64,000 nucleotides of DNA from Cymbidium sinense (lineage: Eukaryota; Streptophyta; Magnoliopsida; Asparagales; Orchidaceae), in assembly GCA_021442155.1 (NCBI GenBank), contig CM038218.1, positions 55,589,277-55,653,276 on the forward strand. Reading direction: 5' to 3'. Shown here piece by piece: positions 11,840-23,852 of this stretch. The notes under the pieces are model-generated. The model made no database searches. It had not been told where the DNA came from and worked only from the letters and a program-made list of their open reading frames with translations. The first letter of the stretch is position 1. The number at the start of each line of letters is the position of its first letter. A program made the position numbers and the translations under genes.

Positions 11840-13749
11840 ATTCTTGGCTTAGTTTTTGCTGTTGGTTTTTGATGAACTTTTTCTTTTGGTTGCCCTTGTT
11901 AAACCCTCTTTGGGTTGTGGTTATCTACTTATTTTCTCTCTTTGGCCTGAGCTTGGTTATGTTTTTAATCTATTACTTTTGGATTAGCCTTGTTTTTACT
12001 ACCTGGTGGTTATTATAAGTGCAGCCTAGGTTCTTTTGGTTTTCAGCCTTGGTTTTCTGTCTCTGCTAGGTGTTTACCATAATTTTCCCTTGGCTACTTT
12101 TTTATATCCTCCTTTTGTGGCTATAGCTAATGTAGGTTTTTTCTTTCTTGTATGGGTTTTGCCTCTTTCTGGCTACTTGCTAACTTACCTAAGTTGGATC
12201 TCACGTGATGGTGAGTGGTGGCATTATTGGTCGGCGCTTTGGCTAGTTAGGTTGGTTGGATTGCTATTTTTTATTTTCTATTGGTGACTAATCTAGGGGG
12301 CTATTGGTGGTTTATCTCTGGATTTATTTTGGCATGGTGGACAATGTTGGTTGGCTATAATTTTCTCTATTTTGTTGACTGGGGCTTGGTGGTTGGTTTT
12401 CCTAATTTTGTTTTGTCTCTTTTGGTTATGGTTTTGACCTCCTCCTATATTGGCCTTCCTCTCTTGGCAACGCTTTTTGGATTTGGGTATTTTTCTAGAA
12501 TGGTTGAAGGATATTTTGTGGCTATTTTTGTGCCGGTGGGTGCTTTTATTACTATTCCGCTATTGGTTTGTAATCTATCTTACTGCTTTGTAACTTTTGC
12601 CTTTGGCTAGTTGTTGTTCTACTTACATGGATCGATTTTATTTTGCATTGGTTGGGTTTGGTGGTTATGATGCTTCTACCCTTTCCCTTCTTGGGTGATT
12701 TTGGCTTGATGACCGCTATTGGTCTTTACACTTACTTGATCTTCTACTCGTGGTGGTTGGCTAGGAGGATATGTTGGTTTGGGTTTGGTTGGTTGTATTA
12801 GATGGCTGGGTTGGTTGGAGGACTGGCTATTTTGGCTGCTTTTTCCTGGTCCTTTGGTGACTATTCTGGGAACCTGCTAGTGTTCTTTCTATGACCTATA
12901 TTTCTGGTTTCCTCCTACTTTTTTTTTCTCTTGGCTGTAGTTGACCCTCTTTTTCCTATTGCCTTATTGCCCTCCCCTTTGCATAGGGTGGTGTTTAACT
13001 CTTTTTCCTTTGTTGGTAGAGGATATAAACACTTGTGTTTTTCTTTTGCTCTTATTGGTCTCGGTTTGTGTTGTTACCTCCATGTTTGCTCTTTTTTGAT
13101 TTTGTTATTCCTTTTGGTGGTGGCTTTGGTGGTGCTCCTCAGACTGCTCTATCTCCGATGGTTGGTTGATTATCTTTTTATTGGGCTTGTTGTGTCTTGG
13201 TGGTTTGTTATGTTTATTGTTTGGAGGATTTTGTAGCCTTCTTGGATGATAGACTTTGGATGATGGGCTACATGAGGTATGCTGGCTATGATGGCCTTGA
13301 TGTTTCCCACTCTTTTTTCTTTTTGTTGGTAGTGCTATATGTAATTGTAATCCTTCTCCTGATGTTTGGATGCTTACATATAGTGTTGCTCCATGATGAT
13401 TATAACGACTGCTTTTTTTTACTTTACTCATTTTATTTGCTCTTACTTTTTATGCTTGCTTAATTGCACTCATCCTTTCAAAAGTATGTTGTAGATTTCT
13501 TTTATAGGTTGGGAGAGTCTTGTAGGTGGATCTTGCTAGTATCAGACGGACCAAATGAAGTTTGTTGCTGCTCACATGGATTTTCTCTTGTTGATTTTTT
13601 AGTTTTTCTTTTGCTTTATTTCCTTCATTATTGAAATAGTAAGGGGATTTATACCTTTAAGATTTATTGTAGCTCTTTGAGCATTAGGTTAGAGATCCCT
13701 TTGTACTTTTCTTTATGGCAATAAAATTTCCCTAATTTCCTTTAAAAAA
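11840..13749 (+). other. Long 3' non-coding region of LINE copy A
   Basis: About 1.9 kb, rich in T and G and poor in A, follows the ORF2 stop. It gives several hydrophobic open frames rich in W, F and L (for example 12036-12287, 12281-12610, 12931-13236) that I read as compositional rather than genes. Its last ~450 bp is shared with the LINE pieces at 35.6 and 62.9 kb, including CTTCTCCTGATGTTTGGATG near 13352. It ends in TATGGCAATAAAA and an A-run. Confidence 0.65.
13720..13725 (+). terminator. Poly(A) signal of LINE copy A
   Basis: AATAAA inside TATGGCAATAAAAT, about 25 nt before the terminal A-run. The same GGCAATAAAA context occurs on the - strand at 35604-35611 and 62944-62951, at the 3' ends of the other two LINE pieces. 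Confidence 0.6.
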
Positions 13750-14960
13750 TAACCTTAAACCCTAAAACCCTAAGCCCTAAACCCTAAACCATAAATCCTA
13801 TAACCCTAAACCCTAAACCCTTAACCCTAATATATCTACTAAACCCTAAACCCTAAACCCCAAACCCTAAACCCTAAACACTAAACCTTGAACCCTAAAA
13901 CGTAATAACTTAAAAACCTAAACCTAAACTAAATAAAACCTAAAAATAAAATAAATAAAAAACCTAAACCTAAACTTAAACCTAAACCTAAAAATAAAAT
14001 AAAAAACTAAACTAAAATAAAATAAATAAAAACCTAACATAAATAAAATAAAATAAACCTAAGAATATAAAACCTAAATAAAATATAAACTAAACGTAAA
14101 ATAAAAATAACATAAAAAATCTAAATAAAAACCTAAAACTAAAAAAATCCTAAAAATAAAACCTAAAAATAAATAAAAAAATAAAAACTAAACCCTAAAC
14201 TAAAAAAACCTAAATCTAAAATAAAAATAAAATAAACCAAAACATAAAATAAAATAAACAAAACCTAAACATAAACCTAAAATAAACTAAACCTAAACCT
14301 AAACTAAAAAAAATAAACTAAAAATAAACCTAAACCTAAATTAAAAAAATAAACCCTAGAAATAAACCTAAAATAAAAAACTAAAACCTAAACCTAAAAA
14401 AATAAAATAAAAACCTAATCCTAAACCTAAAAATAAAAAATAAAATAAAAATAAAATTGTACTAAAAAATAAATCTAAACCTAAACCTAAAATATAAATT
14501 AAAATAAAAATGCTAAACGAAAATAAATAAACCTAAAATAAATAAAATAAACTAAATAAAAAAATCAATAAACTAAAATAAATAAAAACTAAATTAAGTA
14601 AACTAAATGAACTTAAACATACTGGTTTACTTAATTTTAAAAAAACTCCCTAAACCCTTTACCCTAAAACTGACCAGAAACCCTAAACCCTGAAACTACA
14701 ACACTAAACCTACAACACTAAAACCTAAACCCTAAACCCTAAACCCAACAAGACCCTAAACCCTAAACTCTAAACCCTAATCCTAAACCTTAAACACTGA
14801 AAGCATAAACCCTAAAACCCTAAACCCTAAACCTACACCCTACACCTAAACCCTAACAAAACCCTAAACCTAAACCTAAAGTAACTAAATAAATTTAAAA
14901 ATAAACCTAAACCCTAAGACTTAATAAAAACCTAAACCTAAACCTAAACCTAAAAAAATA
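13750..14960 (+). repeat. Degenerate telomeric-like array, CCCTAAA orientation
   Basis: It starts with fairly canonical CCCTAAACCCTAAA (13750-13900), passes into AAATAAA/CCTAAAC-rich DNA (13910-14610), a conserved block at 14612-14646, then canonical heptamers again up to the GRP copy at 14.96 kb. This is one complete example of the array arrangement between GRP copies. No gene is seen. Confidence 0.9.
14612..14646 (+). repeat. Conserved inter-array block
   Basis: ACATACTGGTTTACTTAATT followed by TTAAAAAAAC. It separates an AT-rich arm on the left from canonical CCCTAAA on the right, as at 16.35 and 17.36 kb. Confidence 0.65.
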
Positions 14961-15428
14961 TAACCATGATGAATATCACCGCCAACCGTGCTGATGGTGG
15001 TGGAGGCCAAGGTGGAGATGGCTATTATCGCAGTGGTGGTGGGGCATCTGGAGGTGTTGGTGGATATGGAGGTGGTGGTCGGAGCTGTGGTGGTTATGGA
15101 AGTGAGAGGATCCCCGAAGGTTAGTCATGGAGGTGGCAAAGGGAGAGATCGGTGATATGATGGTGGATCCTGCTACTCTAGAGGACGGGGGTGGTTTTAA
15201 TGGGGATTGGAGAAACTGAAGAACCACCAATCTGATCTGCTACTTTTGGAACTGTGTCTTTACAGTAGAGACGATTCTAGTTAACTAAGGTTTTTGATTT
15301 GTTCTATGCATGATCATTTATGATATATGTCGTCTCTAGTGTCTTAGAAAACTTGGTGTGTTAATTGGTTGATGAAATTGAAAAGAAGAAATATTGAATA
15401 TGAATTTGTTTTATGTTTAAAAAAAAAC
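14961..15428 (+). pseudogene. GR-RBP (GRP7/8-like) retrocopy B, C-terminal half plus 3' UTR
   Basis: A fragment of a glycine-rich RNA-binding protein mRNA. Family members bind RNA through one RRM followed by a glycine-rich tail. The copy starts at the end of the RRM (NITANRAD, compare family NITVNEAQ), then GGGGQGGDGYYRSGGG and SGGVGGYGGGGRSCGGYG. The frame is lost near 15105 (a deletion before the SERIPEG segment), and the tail end and 3' UTR follow. The UTR carries CTTTACAGTAGAGACGATTC and ends GAAGAAATATTGAATATG plus an A-run, then CCCTAAA. No start codon, RRM core or intron is present. It shares both ends with the better-preserved - strand copies to the right. Confidence 0.8.
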
Positions 15429-17770
15429 CCTAAACCATCAACTAAAACTTGAACTCAAAACCTAAAACCTAAACCCTAAAACCCCTAAACCCTAAAACCC
15501 TAAACCCTAAAACATAAACCCTAAACCTTAAACCCTAAACCCTAAACCCTAAACACTAAACCCCAAACCTTAAACCCTCAACTAACCCTAAACCCTAAAC
15601 CCTAAAAAGCTAAAATCTAAACCTAAACTAAATAAAACCTAAAAATAAAATAAATAAAAAACCTAAACCAAAATAAAATAAAATAATAAAATAAAAACTA
15701 AAGCCTAAACCTAAACCTAAAAGGAAAATAAAATAAAATATAAAAACTAAACTAAAATAAAATAAATAAAAAACTAAACTTAACTTAAAAACATAAAAAA
15801 TGAACCTAAATTAAATTAAAATAAACCTAAAATAAAATAAAATAAAAACTAAATTAAACCTAAACAAAAAAACCTAGAAATAAAACCTAAAATTAAATAA
15901 AAAACATAAAACATAAACCTAAAATAAAAATAAAATAAACCTAAACCTAAACTAAAATAAATTAAACCAAAATAAATAAAACCTAAATCTAAACCAAAAA
16001 TAAACTAAACATAAATCTAAACACTAAATAAAATAAAATAAACTTAAAATAAACCTAAACCTAAACTAAAAAATAAAACCTAAAAATAAACTTAAAACCT
16101 ATACCTAAAAAAATAAAATAAAAACCTAAACCTAAACCTAAAAATAAAAAATAAAACATAAACCTAAAAAATAAAACTAAAATGAAAAATAAATCGAAAC
16201 CTAAACCTAAACCTAAAAAATAAACTAAAATAAAAAATCTAAGTTAAAATAAATAAACCTAAAATAAATAAACTAAACTAAATAAAAATAAAAATAAACC
16301 TAACTAAAAATAATAAAAATTAAGTAAAATTAATAAACTAAATAAACCTAAACCTATGAGTTTACATAATTTAAAAAAATAATAATAATAAAACCCAAAC
16401 CCTAAACCCTAAACTTTAATCCCTAAACCCAAAGCCTACAAACCTAAACCTTAAACCCTCAACCTTAAAACCCTAAACCCAAAACCCTAAACTCTAAGCC
16501 CTAAACCCTAAACCCTAAAACCCTAAACCTAAACCCTAAACCCTACAATGCTAAACCTTAAACCCTAAACCCCAAACCCCAAAACCAAAACCTAAAACCT
16601 AAACCTAAACAACCTAAAAAAAATAAATAAATAAACCTAAATCTAAATAAACTAATAAAAAAATAAAATAAAAACATAAAACTAAAACCTAAACCTAAAA
16701 ATAAAGATAAAATAAAATAAAATAATAAAAACTAAATTAAAATAAAAGAAAAAAGAAACCTAAACTAAACTAAAAATAATTAAATTAACCTACCAATAAA
16801 TAAACTTAAATAAAATAAAAACTAAACATAAAATGAAAATAAAATAAACCTAAAATAAAAAAATAAAACCTAAACCCAAAAAAATAAAACTAAATATAAA
16901 TAATATAAAACCCAAAACCCTAAACTAAAAAAAAAAAATAACATAAAATTATAATAAATAAAATAAAATAAACCTAAACCTAAACTAAAATAAACTAAAC
17001 TAAAATAAGTAAAACCTAAACCTAAACCCAAAATAAACTAAACCTAAACCCAAAACTAAATAAAATAAAATAAACTTAAAATAAACCTAAGCCTAAACTA
17101 AAAATTAAACCTAAAAAAACCTAAAATAAAAAGCTAAAACCTAAACATAAAAAAAGAAAAATAAAAACCTAAACCTTAAAAATTAAATAAAAATAAAACA
17201 AAACTAAAAAAATAAACATAAACCTAAACCTAAACCTAAAAAATAAACTAAAATAAAAACTTAAACTAAAATAAATAAACCTAAAATAAATAAACTAAAC
17301 TAAATAAAAAAAACCTAATAAAAATAAAAAATAAAATAAACTAAAATAAAAAATAAACTAAATAAACCTAAAACTACCGGTTTACTTAATTTTAAAAACA
17401 AACCCTAAACCATAAACTTGAAATCCTAAACCCTAAACCCTAAACCCTAAACTTATAACCCTAAACCTACAACTCTAAACCCTATAACCTAAACCATAAA
17501 CTATCCATAAACCCTAAACCCTAAAACTAGAATCCTAAACCATAAACCCTCAAAACCCTAAGCCTTGAAGCATAAACATTAAACCCTAAACCATAAACCC
17601 TAAACCCTACCCCTAAACCCTAAACCTAAAACCCTAAACACTAAAAACCAAAACCCTAAACCCTAACCCCTAACCCCTAACCCTAAACCCTAAACCCTAA
17701 ACCTAAAAGCATAAACCCTAAAACCCTAAACCCTAAACCCTAAACCATAAAGCCTAAACCATGAACCTCA
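15429..17770 (+). repeat. Degenerate telomeric-like array, CCCTAAA orientation
   Basis: Two cycles are visible: canonical heptamers (15430-15610), an AT-rich arm (15620-16345), a conserved block (16346-16380), canonical (16390-16590), an AT-rich arm (16600-17360), another block (17364-17398), then the most canonical telomeric stretch of the left half (17400-17770). No GRP copy lies between the two cycles, so a unit can lack it. The array ends abruptly at the gypsy LTR. Confidence 0.9.
17364..17398 (+). repeat. Conserved inter-array block
   Basis: AAACTACCGGTTTACTTAAT then TTTAAAAACA. This is the clearest left-half example, bounded by an AAATAAAC-rich arm and canonical CCCTAAA. Confidence 0.65.
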
Positions 17771-20090
17771 GGGGATCACACATGCATTGTACATGACATG
17801 TGAGGGCTCTATGTCGAGGGCATAGAAGAAGAAAATCTGTAGGGGATAAGGTTTGAATTTGATTTGATTATATGATTTATAGAAAGAAGATCCATTGGGG
17901 ATAAGAATCAATAATCCACCAAGGATGAAGATCAAATTGACATTAATTTGTTTTCTTTTAATTGATGTGGAGGCATATCTGCTAGAGATATAGCCTCAAG
18001 TCCACTAGGGATTAGGTATATGATCTTCCACTAGGGAAGCAAGTTTGGGCTATCCACTAAGGATTGGGACTTGAGTTTGATTTCATAGATTTGTTTGGGG
18101 ATGTATCCACTGGGGATAAGAGTTTGGTTGGATTTCTTTGATTTAGACTCTATAGTGGGAGTTGGTATAATTTGGCTCCATTGGGGTGGTTGGTTTTGAA
18201 TTTGATTTGTTTGCTTGACTTATTTTTATATGATTTGGGGCTCCATTAGGGAGAAGGGTGTGATTTAACTCCACTGGGAAAAATCAGATTGGGTTTAATT
18301 TAATCTGAGTTAATGTATGGACCCTATCGTGTGGAACCCAAGAAGGGGTTATATCGCCTTTACCTACCTCAGTTTACAAATCCAAAGGGATAATTATCTA
18401 CCGTGTGAGCTAGCCAACTTGGGGGTTTGTGCAATGATTGTGTGCTAGGAAGAAGGTGTAGCAAACTTACATCTTCTAAAGCGAGGAACAACCACTAGGT
18501 TACCTGTTGGATGAACAACAAATCAAGAGTGATCTAAGGAGACTATTGAGTGAATGCCATTAGGGACTTATGCAAACTTAAAAGTAGTTAGGATTAATTT
18601 TATCTTAATTTCATGTGATTTGATATGGTTTGTTTGGTTTTGTTTGATTTTGAATTGAGGGCATATCCACTAGGGATGTGAGCTTGGTCAAATTTGATAG
18701 ATTTAATTTATGGACCGGGTCAGTGTACGATGGACCCATTGAGAAGAGGCTATATCAGACTTATCATATCTTAGATTTACAAATCCAACAGATACCATCG
18801 CCGTGGCTAGCTGGGAGACCGGTAGCACAACAAATCAAACTTAACTTACAGGCGGCTACTGAGTGAATTTCGTGGGGCCTTATATCAACTCAAGAGTAGT
18901 AAGGCGATTCCTATAAGGAGTTTTGCTGACACTGCCCTAAAGATAGGATACCTGCTTATGAAATGGTACTGCTAGGGGTGTCCTCTTAATCCACAAGTGA
19001 ATATATATTTTATTTATATGTTTGCATGAACACTATTGGTGTGCAAGGGACCACACTAAGAAGGGGCTATGTCGGCCTTGACCTATCTCAGATTTATTGG
19101 ACCAATGTAGAATCGACATCCATAGGATGGATTCTCCAACCATAGGGGTGGTTACTTGGAAAGGGGAACTGTCCAATTCGATAGTAACCGAGATACTGTA
19201 TAAATGGGGCCGTGAAGGATGTGATCCAAATATAGTGCCCATAGGGGAGGCATTATCCTCAAAGACTAGAAAAGTAAGCCTATAGTGTACAGGAGAAAAG
19301 CGTAGCAGACTTACATCTGCCATGAGTGGTGTATCATAAGGTGGGAGAACCAACCAACCTAAGGTGTATCCATCAGCATGAGTGGTGTATCTATCAACAT
19401 AGTGAGAACCAACCAACCTAAGGTGCTTGTCATGTGCAATGATCAACCTGGAAAGAAAGTGTGTAGGCTTACAACTTTTCAAGAGGAACTGATCATCAGG
19501 AGAGTCTATCAACAGGACAGATGTTGTTTGACCTAGAGTGACTACTAAATGAGGAGCCCCGAAGAAGGACTGGACCTAGACTTGATGCAGTCAGGAGGGA
19601 AGGAGCCACTAGGGGAGTTATCCTAAACCTCTAATATACTTGACCTAGTCAATGCACGAAGGCTAATCGAAGAAGAAAGCATAGCAGACTCACATCCTCT
19701 TAAACGAAGCCAACATGAGGTAGCTTACCAGCCATGCAGTAAGGCCTACTAAACTAACAAGGCACTCATCAGTGTCAAATGGCCAAGGAAGTAAAGTGTA
19801 GCAGACTTACATCCTCCAAACCAAGAAGACCACTAGGGTAACACACCCAAGCAAGGTAAAGACGTAGTCTAGTTTCGAGTGAGTGTCACTGGGGGCATTA
19901 TCTCAACTCAGAGTTGCCCAAGATAGAATATATGTGTTTGTTTTATATATTTGTGTGTATTTTGTGTTTGTGTTGTGTCAATGAAGGATATGATGCCACT
20001 CGGGTTCCTTACACCTACCATAAACACATCATGGCGGACAAGAATACATTCAACATGGAAGAGATTGAATTCAAAATGGAATTTTCATTG
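17771..20090 (-). repeat. LTR of gypsy element 1 (3' LTR, outer end possibly lost)
   Basis: About 2.3 kb non-coding, reverse-complementary in order to 56.9-59.35 kb. Landmarks are the start near 20060-20090 (rc CCATGTTGAATGTATTCTTG) and the end near 17771 (GATCACACATGCATTG, matching the + strand of 59330-59350 in reverse). It contains internal direct repeats of TAGCAGACTTACATC near 18457, 19303, 19683 and 19808. The telomeric array abuts its outer end. No genes are supported inside it. Confidence 0.7.
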
Positions 20091-20179
20091 ATGATAATTA
20101 TTTTTAAACATGATTTATAATATTTTTTAAGTAGAGCCCATTGATTAGAAGATTTGGGCATTCTCGCTTATGATTAATA

Positions 20180-22680
20180 AGCTAATAAGATCCTCCTTGG
20201 TAGGCCTTCTTTATGGAAAAAGGGTCTTCTAATGTAAATTTAAACTTGCCTCCCATATTATGACGGGCAATAATTAGTCTCTTTAGAACTAAAATAAGCT
20301 CTCGTACTTGAAAAGCTCTAGGACAGACCAGCTTGTTGTGAGCTTGAATCATTTTAGCTTTATATAACTTGAGGTTTGGGCATGCCCACATGCATCTCTC
20401 CTCCAAACCTTCAAGCTCTTCTAACCGCAACTTGGTGTTCTCTTTATTTTTATCCTACTACCCACATCTATCCTCACTGATGGGAGTTGGACTTCTAATG
20501 GAGAATGACTTCAGACCCATACACTAAGGAGAAAGGAGTAGACTAAGTTGGAGATTTATATGTGGTGTGGTAGGCCCACAAGGCATCAACTATCTACTAA
20601 TGCCACTATCGCTTATTATTATCGTGTGTCTTCTTTAGTATTCGGATGAGAGTTTTGTTGAAGGCTTCTGCTAAGCCCTTTACCCTCAGGTAATTGATTG
20701 TAGAATATCTCTAATCTATGTTATCTCTGGGAAAAATTGCTGATCTCAGTGCTCTTTAATGCAGTATCATTATCAGATATAATTTATCGAGGCACTGTGA
20801 ACCTATATATGATATGTTTATTAAAAAATAGGAGCACATGTTGAGTTGTGACCTCTCTGAGCGGAATCGCCTTCTCCCATTTGGAAAGTAGTCAGTAGCA
20901 ACTAAGATGAACTGATGACCCTTGGAAGAAGGAGGATCAATTAGACCCACTATGTCAGTACCCCAACACTCGAATGGCCTTGAGGCCAATGTAGGATGTG
21001 GAATGTTGGGTAGTTTGTGTAGGACCACACCAGGTGTTTGACATTAGTGGCATCATCTAACTGTATCCATGCAATCTTTGATCATTAACGGCCAGTATTA
21101 TCCTAGTATCTTGATCTTAGATTTCATCTTTAGACCAGATTGGTTGGCTGCACATAATCCTAAGTGTACCTTAGTCAAGATCTTATGAGCTTTGTACTTG
21201 TCTAAACAACATAACCACATATGATTGAAAGACCGTCGGTACAAGACACCATCCACAATAGCATATGAAAGTTCTATCTGCTTCATCTAATTGGCTTGGG
21301 AGTTCTCTTGAGGTAGTTTACCTTTATTTAGGTAATCCATGAATGGTTACCTCTAAACTAACTCCTCGACCTTCTTAGCAATGGCAACCTCCACTTCAAG
21401 AGAGTACTTTTTGATGAGTTTGATATTAATAAGGGATAAGACTTATCTATTTTGGACCTTTATGGATATGGACTCATCCTCCAAACATGTCAACTCCTTG
21501 GCAAGCTTGGATAAAGCATACGCTATGTCATTCTCTCCTTAAGGAATATTATAAATGATAAACTCTGTGATTTGGGCCAACAACTCCATGGTGTACTTAT
21601 GGTAGTGATGGAGCTTGAGCTTTATAACCTTATAGGAACCAATAATTTGCTTGATAACTAGCTGAGAATCCCTGAAGATGTTGATGTTTTGGATGCTTAG
21701 AGTAATGGCTAACTCCAGACTGGCAATCAGAGCCTCATATTTAGCTTCATTGTTGGTGCAAGGATTGGACAGATGATATGAGAATCTCATCACATTACGG
21801 TCTATAGTTAAGAGAATTATTCCAACCCCTGCCTTTCTTAGAATAGTATATTGTGATTCTTCTCCTCTTTTAGAGGAAGCTGCACCATCAAAGTACATCT
21901 CCCAATCATAAATGTTAGTATCCCCTAAGTTCATGTGTTGAAGTCAGCTGGAAGTTAGTGTGTTGCTAAGAAATCCACTACCGCTTGTCATTTCACCGCA
22001 CGGAGGGGTACGAAGGAAATGTTAAATTGTGAGAGGATTATGGACCATCAAGCTAACCGTCCAAATATCATCATCCATGTCATGAGATATTATAGTGGAT
22101 TGATCCTAGAGATTAAGTTCACTTTATGAGAAAGCATGTAGTATTGTAGCTTTTGGGATGCAAAAATTAAAGATAGGCAATGCTTCTCAATGGGTGGATA
22201 ATTAACCTCAATAGCGATTAGACGTTGACTGAGGTAGTAGACTGTATTTTCCTTCCCTTCATCATTGGCTTGGGATAACAAAGCACTAAGGGAGTCATCT
22301 AACATAGCAGTGTAAAGAATGAGTGGCTTGCATGAGATAGGGGCTACTAGAACTATAGGCATCATCAGGTAATGCTTGATGTCTTCAAATGCATGCTCAC
22401 CCTTATCATCCCACTTGAAGTTGGCATCCTTTTTGACAAGTGTTGAGAATTGTTGACATCTTCCCAATAGGTTGGATATAAAGCATCCTAGATACTCCAA
22501 CTGCCCTTGGAATGATCTGAGTTGAGTTAAAATTTTTAGGGGTAGCATTTCTAATATCACCTTGGTCTTCTTCGAATCGATTTTGATTCCCTTGTATTGG
22601 ATAACAAACCCAAGGAATTTCACTGAAGCTACTCTAAATACACACTTCAAGAGGTTCATTTTGAGGTTAAATTCTCTTAA
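20180..22680 (-). pseudogene. Gypsy 1 pol remnant: RT end, RNase H, second RNase H, integrase
   Basis: Polyprotein part of a Tat-like gypsy element; it would make and integrate element cDNA. On the - strand, 22659-22090 encodes the RT thumb and RNase H (VKFLGFVIQYKGIKID, then FQGQLEYLGCFISNLLGRCQ, ILYTAMLDDSLSALLSQ, VYYLSQRLIAIEVNYPPIEK). 21934-21539 encodes the second RNase H with MYFDGAASS, NNEAKYEAL and FRDSQLV, so three acidic residues are kept. 21290-20750 encodes integrase (YRRSFNHMWLCCLDKYKAHK, RPFECWGTDIVG, KGHQFILVATDYF) and 20430-20182 its C-terminal region (ELEGLEERCMWACPNLKLYK). Stops and frameshifts separate these pieces. RT catalytic motifs are absent because the 5' side is truncated. 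Confidence 0.85.
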
Positions 22681-22690
22681 CTATTTGAAA

Positions 22691-23852
22691 TCACAGCATG
22701 AGGATGAGGGCTTAGCAATTTTGGATTTATGGGTTTAGCTTAGGGTGGTTTAGTTTTTTACTTAGGGTTTAGTTTAGTTTAGGCTCAGGTTTAGGTTTAG
22801 GGGTAGGGTTTAGGGCTCAGGGTTTAGGGTTTAGCTTTAAGGTTTAGGTTTAGTTTAAGCTCAGGTTTAGGTTAAGGGTTTAGATTTTGGTGGTCAGGGC
22901 CAAGGGTCAGTTAAAGCCCAGGGTTTAGTGTATGTGGGCCATTTTAGCTTTAGGTTTTGCTTTAGGTTCAGCCAGGGCTTTAGAGCCTAGAGCCCAGCTA
23001 GGCCCAGGGCCCAGGAGGGCCAGCCTAGGCTCAGAGAGCCCAGGCCCAGGATCAGGGGGCTCAGCCTGGCTCAGGTCAGGTTGGCCCAGGCCTCAGCCCA
23101 GGCTCAGCCTCTCATGACTTGGCCAGCCCAGGCTCAGGGCCCAGATCCAGGATCATGCCTCAGGCTCATGTCAGGCACAAGCCCAGGTCCCAGCTCAGGC
23201 CCAGGGCCCATTTTAGGGTCAGCTCATGTCCAGGTTTCAGCCTCAGCTCAGTCCTGCCTTGATCAGCCTTTGAGCCCAGGCCTAGGGCCCAGGGCCTAGG
23301 GCCTTTAGGGCTCAGGCCTGCCTCAGCCCTGGTCTCAGTCACTCAGCCTGGGCCCAGAGCCTGGCCTAGAGCCCAGGCTCAGCTCAGAGTCCCAGCCTAG
23401 ATCTGTTTTGGGAGTCTGGCCCAGTTAGCCTAGCTCAGCCTGCTCAGCCTAGGGCCTGCTCAGGGCTCAGGGTCTAAATGCCCAGGGCTCACAATCACAC
23501 TCAGCTCAGCCTAGTCAGTTTAGGCCCAGCCCAGTGGCCCAGTTTAGAGTTTAGGGATTAGTCCAGCCCAGTGGGAGCCAGGCTCAGGCTCAGTAGAAGG
23601 TCCAGGGTTTTGGGTTATTTATTTACAATAGTCAGTTTAGGTAGGGTAGATTTAGCTCAGGAGTTTAGGGTGGCTTGGAGGGCCCAGTTGGTTTAAGGGT
23701 TTAGTTTGGGGAAGTTTGGAGTTTTGGGGTCAGTATTTGGGTTTAGGTTTAGGGCCTGGAGTGGTTTTGTTTAGGTATAGAGATGTTTTGGGTGGGTTAT
23801 TAGTTTAGGTTTTTAGGGAGTTTTAGTTTAGTTTAGGGTTTAGGTTTTTTTT
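22691..23852 (-). repeat. Degenerate telomeric-like array, now in TTTAGGG orientation
   Basis: From here to the right end the + strand carries TTTAGGG rather than CCCTAAA. The first ~170 bp is TTTAGGTTTAGGG-like; a large GC-rich island follows (see 22870-23620), then GTTTAGGTTTAGGG to the GRP copy at 23.85 kb. No gene; open frames at 22932-23299 are island composition. Confidence 0.88.
22870..23620. repeat. Large GC-rich telomere-variant island (CCCAGGG/CTCAGGG)
   Basis: Words GCCCAGG, GGCTCAG, CCCAGGG and CTCAGGG recur with a 6-7 bp step. CTCAGGG and CCCAGGG are TTTAGGG with T to C changes. This is the longest such island in the window. Confidence 0.7.

Larger units (their letters stand above)
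6300..13749 (+). mobile_element. L1-type LINE (copy A), nearly full length, inactivated
   Basis: A non-LTR retrotransposon of about 7.4 kb inserted in the telomeric array. Parts in order are ORF1 with a DUF4283-like segment, ORF2 with an AP-type endonuclease, reverse transcriptase, a C-terminal cysteine/tryptophan region and an RNase H domain, then a long 3' region with AATAAA and an A-run joined to CCTTAAACCCTAAA repeats. All reading frames are broken by stops and frameshifts, so it is dead. Both flanks are degenerate CCCTAAA repeats, which hides any target-site duplication. The 5' boundary is approximate, taken from where telomeric words stop after CCCAGAACCCTCC. The 3' ends of the LINE pieces at 35.6 kb and 62.9 kb match its 3' end. 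Confidence 0.85.
17771..22690 (-). mobile_element. Truncated Ty3/gypsy element 1 (Tat-like), 3' part
   Basis: A - strand LTR retrotransposon remnant. Reading 5' to 3' on the - strand it has the end of RT, RNase H, a second RNase H, integrase, a short untranslated stretch and one LTR. Gag, protease and most of RT are missing, and telomeric repeats resume directly beyond the truncation at about 22.69 kb. The second RNase H after the first is the mark of the Tat lineage. The LTR-like region matches the reverse complement of 56.9-59.35 kb. The flanking telomeric arrays have opposite orientation on its two sides. Confidence 0.8.

Noticed and set aside
12036..13463. Hydrophobic multi-segment frames suggesting membrane proteins
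   Set aside because: They lie in the T/G-rich 3' region of LINE A, are in different frames, and low A content explains the lack of stops.
13720..13800. Strict telomere-targeting LINE
   Set aside because: Only three insertions are visible, one of them inside a GRP fragment, and orientation bias alone follows from ordinary poly(A)-on-TTT priming; kept as a question, not a call.
14976..15230. 84-codon His/Ser/Pro-rich frame on - strand
   Set aside because: It is the antisense reading of the glycine-rich GRP copy B; the sense strand gives the recognisable RRM end and Gly tail.
22932..23299. Ala/Gly/Pro-rich overlapping open frames
   Set aside because: They arise from the CCCAGGG/GGCTCAG island; no start context, no domain and no conservation in the other islands.
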